Assembly (NCBI RefSeq): GCF_030733745.1
Contig: NZ_JASHIK010000006.1
Span: 62,001 to 126,000, forward strand
Direction: 5' to 3'
Source of the DNA: Stappia sp. MMSF_3263
GTDB lineage: Bacteria > Pseudomonadota > Alphaproteobacteria > Rhizobiales > Stappiaceae
Length of the DNA: 64,000 nucleotides
Shown: one piece after another, positions 60,691 to 64,000 of the stretch
Numbering within the stretch: the first letter of the stretch is position 1
How the letters are laid out: every line of letters begins with the position of its first letter
The notes under the pieces: model-generated
Told to the model about the DNA's origin: nothing
What the model saw: the letters and a program-made list of their open reading frames with translations, nothing else
Database searches by the model: none
Program-made: the position numbers and the translations under genes

Positions 60691-61644
60691 TTGAAGTCGG
60701 TTGATTCTTTGAAACACAAAAGACGCCTCGCAGGGCCGATAGAAATAAGACACCTGCGCCACGCTGTGGCGGTCGAAAGTCATGGAAGTTTCAGAAAAGC
60801 CGCACTCGCGCTCAGAGTGAAGCAATCGACACTCAGTCGGACCATTTCTCAGATGGAAGCTCGTCTGGGTCTGATCCTTTTCGAACGAACGAGTGGCGGT
60901 GCGCGCTTAACAGAGGCGGGTGCCGAGATCGTGAAGACTTCCCGCTATCTCATCCAGTCATTGGACCAAATGACACTAAACGCCCAGGAGCTAAGCCGAG
61001 GCAATACGGGACAGTTTCGTCTTGGATTTTATACGTCCCTCTCGATGGGCAAATTACGCGCAAGGCTCACAGAATTTGCAACAAGGTTTCCCAATGTGGA
61101 ACTCCTCACGATTGAAGCTTCGCGTTCGCGTCTTTTGTCTGATCTTGCCGGTGGTTTCCTGGACATAGCCATAGTCACCGGCGATCCTTCTCCTGCAGAA
61201 GTTGGCGCAAAGTCCCTCTGGACCGAACGTATTATGGTCGTCTTGCCTGAGTCGCATCCACTCGCTGACAAAAAAGTTCTCCATTGGACCGACCTGAAAG
61301 ACGAAACATTCCTCTTAAGCGATCACGATCCTGGACCTGAATTGCGAGATGTCCTTGTTTCCAAGCTCGCGCCGCTCGGCGGACAACCAAAGTTAGTGGC
61401 CCACAATATCAGCCACGAAAATATCAAAGGTCTGGTTTCCGCCGGGTTCGGCGTAAGCCTCATTCTCGAAGCAAGCCTGGGGTCAAGCATTCCCGACGTT
61501 GCTTATCTTGAGGTTCGTGACGGGAATGGTCCAAGCCGTCTCAGCTTTGCTGCTCACTGGCGCAGCGACAACCATAACCCCGTTCTGGCCAACTTCATCG
61601 CTCTGCTGAAGGAACGATATCCCTCGCCTACCGATCTTGACTAA
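60691..61644 (+). CDS. LysR-family regulator at the conjugation-module border
   Basis: 317 aa from the TTG at 60691. The HTH region is SFRKAALALRVKQSTLSRTISQMEARLGLILF (about 33-64), followed by TEAGAEIVKTSRYLIQ, the effector domain and LSFAAHWRSDNHNPVLANFI. LysR genes commonly sit next to DUF2274 and the trb genes in Trb-type elements of this group. It converges with DUF2274, overlapping it by 17 bp. Its target is unknown; control of transfer genes is possible (inference). Confidence 0.88.
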   Translation: MKSVDSLKHKRRLAGPIEIRHLRHAVAVESHGSFRKAALALRVKQSTLSRTISQMEARLGLILFERTSGGARLTEAGAEIVKTSRYLIQSLDQMTLNAQELSRGNTGQFRLGFYTSLSMGKLRARLTEFATRFPNVELLTIEASRSRLLSDLAGGFLDIAIVTGDPSPAEVGAKSLWTERIMVVLPESHPLADKKVLHWTDLKDETFLLSDHDPGPELRDVLVSKLAPLGGQPKLVAHNISHENIKGLVSAGFGVSLILEASLGSSIPDVAYLEVRDGNGPSRLSFAAHWRSDNHNPVLANFIALLKERYPSPTDLD

Positions 61645-61864
61645 CGCTCCGCCGCGCCTTCGCAAACCCACGATCCGTCGCAATGAACCGTTCCAGCATC
61701 GGAACGATCAGCCTGGCAGGATCCTCGACGGTCTGCCCGCTCTGCCGCCCAAGAATCTCGGCATAGACCACCAGATCCCGATGCAGCTTTGCGGGCAATT
61801 CCACACTCACCTTGACGGGCTTGTCGTCCGGCAACGGCCCCAGTTTCAGCTTCACCACAGTCAA
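61628..61864 (-). CDS. DUF2274 protein of the Trb conjugation module
   Basis: A 78-aa protein, MTVVKLKLGPLPDDKPVKVS then VELPAKLHRDLVVYAEILGR and LIVPMLERFIATDRGFAKAR. It matches the DUF2274 family, found almost only immediately downstream of trbI in conjugative elements. A ribbon-helix-helix-like role has been suggested by its strand-helix pattern (inference). Its start overlaps the trbI stop as ATGA. Confidence 0.88.
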   Translation of the reverse strand: MTVVKLKLGPLPDDKPVKVSVELPAKLHRDLVVYAEILGRQSGQTVEDPARLIVPMLERFIATDRGFAKARRSVSQDR

Positions 61865-63027
61865 CCTCCGTAAGGCTCAAGCACGAGATCACGGGTGACG
61901 ATCACCCGCACCGGGAAGCCCGGCCGGATAGTCAGCGTGGGCGCGACCTGCAACTGGCGCTGAACGATCTGCAGCCCGGCATCGCCGATCGTGTCCTGGG
62001 CACCTTCGCGGATAGCCTGAACCAGGCGATCGTCGTCACTTGCGGCCAGTTCCGCACCGACGCTGAGCAGCGTCGACAGCCCGGCCGCCTTGGCGAGATC
62101 CCACCAGTGGTAATCGACACCGTCTTCCAGGCCAGCGAACCCAAGCGTGTCCGCTCCCGGCTGGCGCTCAAGCACGATGGACCGGCCGTTCGGAAGGATC
62201 AGCCGGTTCCAGACGAGCAGGACACGGCGCTGGCCAAAGCCGACATCGTTGGAATATTCGCCGATGATGCGGGTGCCTTGCGGGATGAGAAGCAGTCTCC
62301 CTGTTGGACTGTCATAGACATGCTGCGTGACCTGGGCGGTGATCTGCCCGGGCAGATCGGAGCGGATCCCGGTGACGAGCGCCGCCGGGATGACGGACCC
62401 GGCCTGCAGCACATAAGGCGATGCCGGCGCCATGACACGATCGGATGCCGTGGTCCTGCGATCCACGGAGGCATTCAGGAATGCGGTATTGCCGTCTTGT
62501 GCGCTAACCCCACTTGGAACACTACCGCCGATCGACGGCACTGCGCCAAGCCCTGCAGTGTCAGATGTGGCCTGTCCCGTCTGGAAAAAGACGCGGCTGG
62601 TGCGGGCGGCCTCTTCTTCGGCAAGACGGCGCTGTTCCTGCTCGTTGAGCTTGGGCGCCTGGATTGCAGGAGGCACAACCGGCTGGCCGCGCTCCTGCGC
62701 CTTGAGGATCGGCCGACCAAGATCTCCCGGCAGGGGTGGTCCCAGCACCGGACCGGTATAGTCACTCGGCAGGGTGCTCAGCCCGTCAGCGGTGTTGCGG
62801 TTTTCCGTCGAGAACAGCTCCTCACCTCCACCGCTCCGGTCTGGTGCCTGGAGCGCATAGATCAAGGCTCCTCCGATACCGAGCAGGGCGACGAACCCGA
62901 CCCCCGCCAGCACCTTGCGCGAGAGGCGCGTCACGCGTGGTGGATCTGGCCGCAGCCGCATTGCCGCTTTGACATCAGCGTTCGCGTACGGATCGCCGTC
63001 TTCCTGTTTTTGCTCCGGACCGCTCAT
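61861..63027 (-). CDS. trbI: TrbI/VirB10-family conjugal transfer protein
   Basis: A 388-aa protein of the type IV secretion core complex. A short cytosolic tail ends in an inner-membrane helix (LAGVGFVALLGIGGALIYAL, about 46-65). A Pro-rich periplasmic linker (AIQAPKLNEQEQRRLAEEEA) leads to the VirB10 beta-barrel with SPYVLQAGSVIPAALVTGIR, GRLLLIPQGTRIIGEYSNDV and RLILPNGRSIVLERQPGADT. It spans both membranes with TrbG and links ATP energy to pore opening. Its ATG overlaps the trbG stop. Confidence 0.95.
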   Translation of the reverse strand: MSGPEQKQEDGDPYANADVKAAMRLRPDPPRVTRLSRKVLAGVGFVALLGIGGALIYALQAPDRSGGGEELFSTENRNTADGLSTLPSDYTGPVLGPPLPGDLGRPILKAQERGQPVVPPAIQAPKLNEQEQRRLAEEEAARTSRVFFQTGQATSDTAGLGAVPSIGGSVPSGVSAQDGNTAFLNASVDRRTTASDRVMAPASPYVLQAGSVIPAALVTGIRSDLPGQITAQVTQHVYDSPTGRLLLIPQGTRIIGEYSNDVGFGQRRVLLVWNRLILPNGRSIVLERQPGADTLGFAGLEDGVDYHWWDLAKAAGLSTLLSVGAELAASDDDRLVQAIREGAQDTIGDAGLQIVQRQLQVAPTLTIRPGFPVRVIVTRDLVLEPYGG

Positions 63028-64000
63028 GCCCCCTCACCTCCATTGCCGAACTTTGGTTGCTCTGAAGGATCACCAGCGCCATACCCCTTTGTCAGGCCGT
63101 TGTGCTTTCCATCCGTCCGAACGATCCTGACCGTCTGCTGGTGTTTGCCGCTGCCAAGGCGCAGTTCGGCTGCTCCGAAAATCCGGTCGACGATCAGGAA
63201 GTTCCTGTAGACGCGGCTGTTGACGATCTCCGGTTTTCCCTCAGGTCCGAGCACGAAGATCGGCGGCATCTCCCCTTGAACAATGCCACCCGGGAACTCG
63301 ACATAGAACCGCCTGCCATCGTCATAGACGGAGACCGGACGCCAGGGCGGGGTGTCGCCGGTGAGACCATAGCGATAGTTCCGTGCCGCGACCGCCGGAA
63401 TACGCGGCGTTGCCGGCAGGACGGGACGCTGTGAAGACGAGGACCGGGGATAGTTCCAGGCGACCGCGGCCATATAGGAGCCTTCGCCTGAGCGCAGCTC
63501 GATCCTGTAGACTCGCCGATCCGTGGTGACGACCAGATTGGTCTCTATGTCCGGGCGCGCCGGTTTGACGAGGATGTGGACCTGCGGCTCTTCGCCAGAG
63601 CCGCTGGTGGTGTCGCCGATAATCCAGCGGGCGGTGTCACCGGCTGCGATCGGACCGGCACCGGTCAGCGCTTCCCCCGGTTCCAGGGCAATGTCGGTGA
63701 TCTTTCCCGGCGCGGTATAGACCTGATAGAGCGCGCCTTCCGACCAGGGATAGATCTGGATGGCATTGTAATAGCCTTCGCGGCGCGGCTCGATGCGCGC
63801 GGCCGCATTGGCATTCTCGATCTTGCCGGCTGACGTTTTTGCCGCCTTACCTCCTTTTGCGGGTGTCCAGGCCGGCGGCGTATGCAGCGGTTTGGGCCGA
63901 TCGTCGCCCACCTTTCTGGGTACCGCCGGCAGCGGCGGCACAGTCTGATCGTAACTGATCTGCGGAGGCGTGTAGGTCGCGCAGCCCGCCAAAACCGTTG
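63024..64000 (-). CDS. trbG: TrbG/VirB9-family conjugal transfer protein, N-terminus beyond window edge
   Basis: The visible ~325 codons carry a lipobox-like TVLAGC at the right edge, so a lipoprotein signal peptide begins outside the window. The mature part has a Pro-rich segment (TVPPLPAVPRKVGDDRPKPL), EGALYQVYTAPGKITDIALE, WIIGDTTSGSGEEPQVHILV and the C-terminal VirB9 domain with YGLTGDTPPWRPVSVYDDGR, PPIFVLGPEGKPEIVNSRVY and NFLIVDRIFGAAELRLG. TrbG anchors the secretion channel to the outer membrane with TrbI. Confidence 0.93.
   Translation of the reverse strand, partial: TVLAGCATYTPPQISYDQTVPPLPAVPRKVGDDRPKPLHTPPAWTPAKGGKAAKTSAGKIENANAAARIEPRREGYYNAIQIYPWSEGALYQVYTAPGKITDIALEPGEALTGAGPIAAGDTARWIIGDTTSGSGEEPQVHILVKPARPDIETNLVVTTDRRVYRIELRSGEGSYMAAVAWNYPRSSSSQRPVLPATPRIPAVAARNYRYGLTGDTPPWRPVSVYDDGRRFYVEFPGGIVQGEMPPIFVLGPEGKPEIVNSRVYRNFLIVDRIFGAAELRLGSGKHQQTVRIVRTDGKHNGLTKGYGAGDPSEQPKFGNGGEGA

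Noticed and set aside
1-64000. CRISPR arrays, rRNA genes and additional tRNAs
   Set aside because: No regular direct-repeat/spacer pattern, no rRNA-like conserved stretches and no second cloverleaf were found by reading the sequence.

Overview
The window looks like part of an alphaproteobacterial (probably Hyphomicrobiales/Rhizobiales) genome carrying an integrative conjugative element loaded with aromatic-acid catabolism genes. The organism call is inference. It rests on the moderately high GC content, the pcaQ / pcaDCHGB and pcaR / pcaIJF layouts, the abundance of TRAP transporters, and the DUF2274-TrbI-TrbG gene order typical of Trb-type elements in this order.

Left end (1-2.2 kb): a PAS-domain gene runs off the window, followed by tRNA-Arg(CCT), a common integration site. 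Next come an IS3-type remnant and a truncated, frameshifted strawberry-notch-family gene, normally part of an element backbone. Right end (60.7-64 kb): a LysR gene, DUF2274, trbI and the start-truncated trbG belong to a conjugative type IV secretion system. Everything between reads as cargo, with IS3-family remnants at 18.95-19.28 and 60.18-60.59 kb.

Cargo block A (2.5-7.5 kb): a universal stress protein, an IclR regulator, and a Rieske ferredoxin / 99-aa protein / amidohydrolase operon facing a MarR gene across a perfect palindrome. Block B (7.5-19.8 kb): a full phthalate-type route (ring-hydroxylating oxygenase, reductase, dihydrodiol dehydrogenase, 4,5-dihydroxyphthalate decarboxylase), an FMN 2-hydroxyacid dehydrogenase, a DMT-type carrier, a TAXI-TRAP transporter and a MarR gene. 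Block C (20-33.5 kb): an eight-gene operon (HyuA, HyuB, TRAP Q/M/P, a maleate-isomerase-like protein, a ThDP enzyme and a D-2-hydroxyacid dehydrogenase) and an aldehyde dehydrogenase-nadC pair. Block D (33.9-38.5 kb): pcaQ and pcaDCHGB, which take protocatechuate to 3-oxoadipate. Block E (38.7-45.9 kb): LysR, zinc dehydrogenase, a second TRAP system and a second aldehyde dehydrogenase. Block F (46.1-53.9 kb): a sugar-type ABC transporter containing a permease/beta-propeller fusion, a second propeller protein and a 3-hydroxyacyl-CoA-dehydrogenase-family enzyme. Block G (54.6-59.8 kb): a HAD phosphatase, debris, then pcaR and pcaIJF, which complete the beta-ketoadipate pathway.

Working model: an aryl 2-hydroxy or 2-oxo acid, or a phthalate-like diacid, is imported by TRAP carriers. 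It is trimmed to a phthalate-type acid, dihydroxylated and rearomatised to protocatechuate, and funnelled through pca enzymes to succinyl-CoA and acetyl-CoA. A shared CTTAG-N4-CTAAG-like element upstream of five transcription units (12086, 14838, 18921, 30871, 33511) suggests that one MarR regulator, probably the one at 19315-19833, controls blocks B and C.
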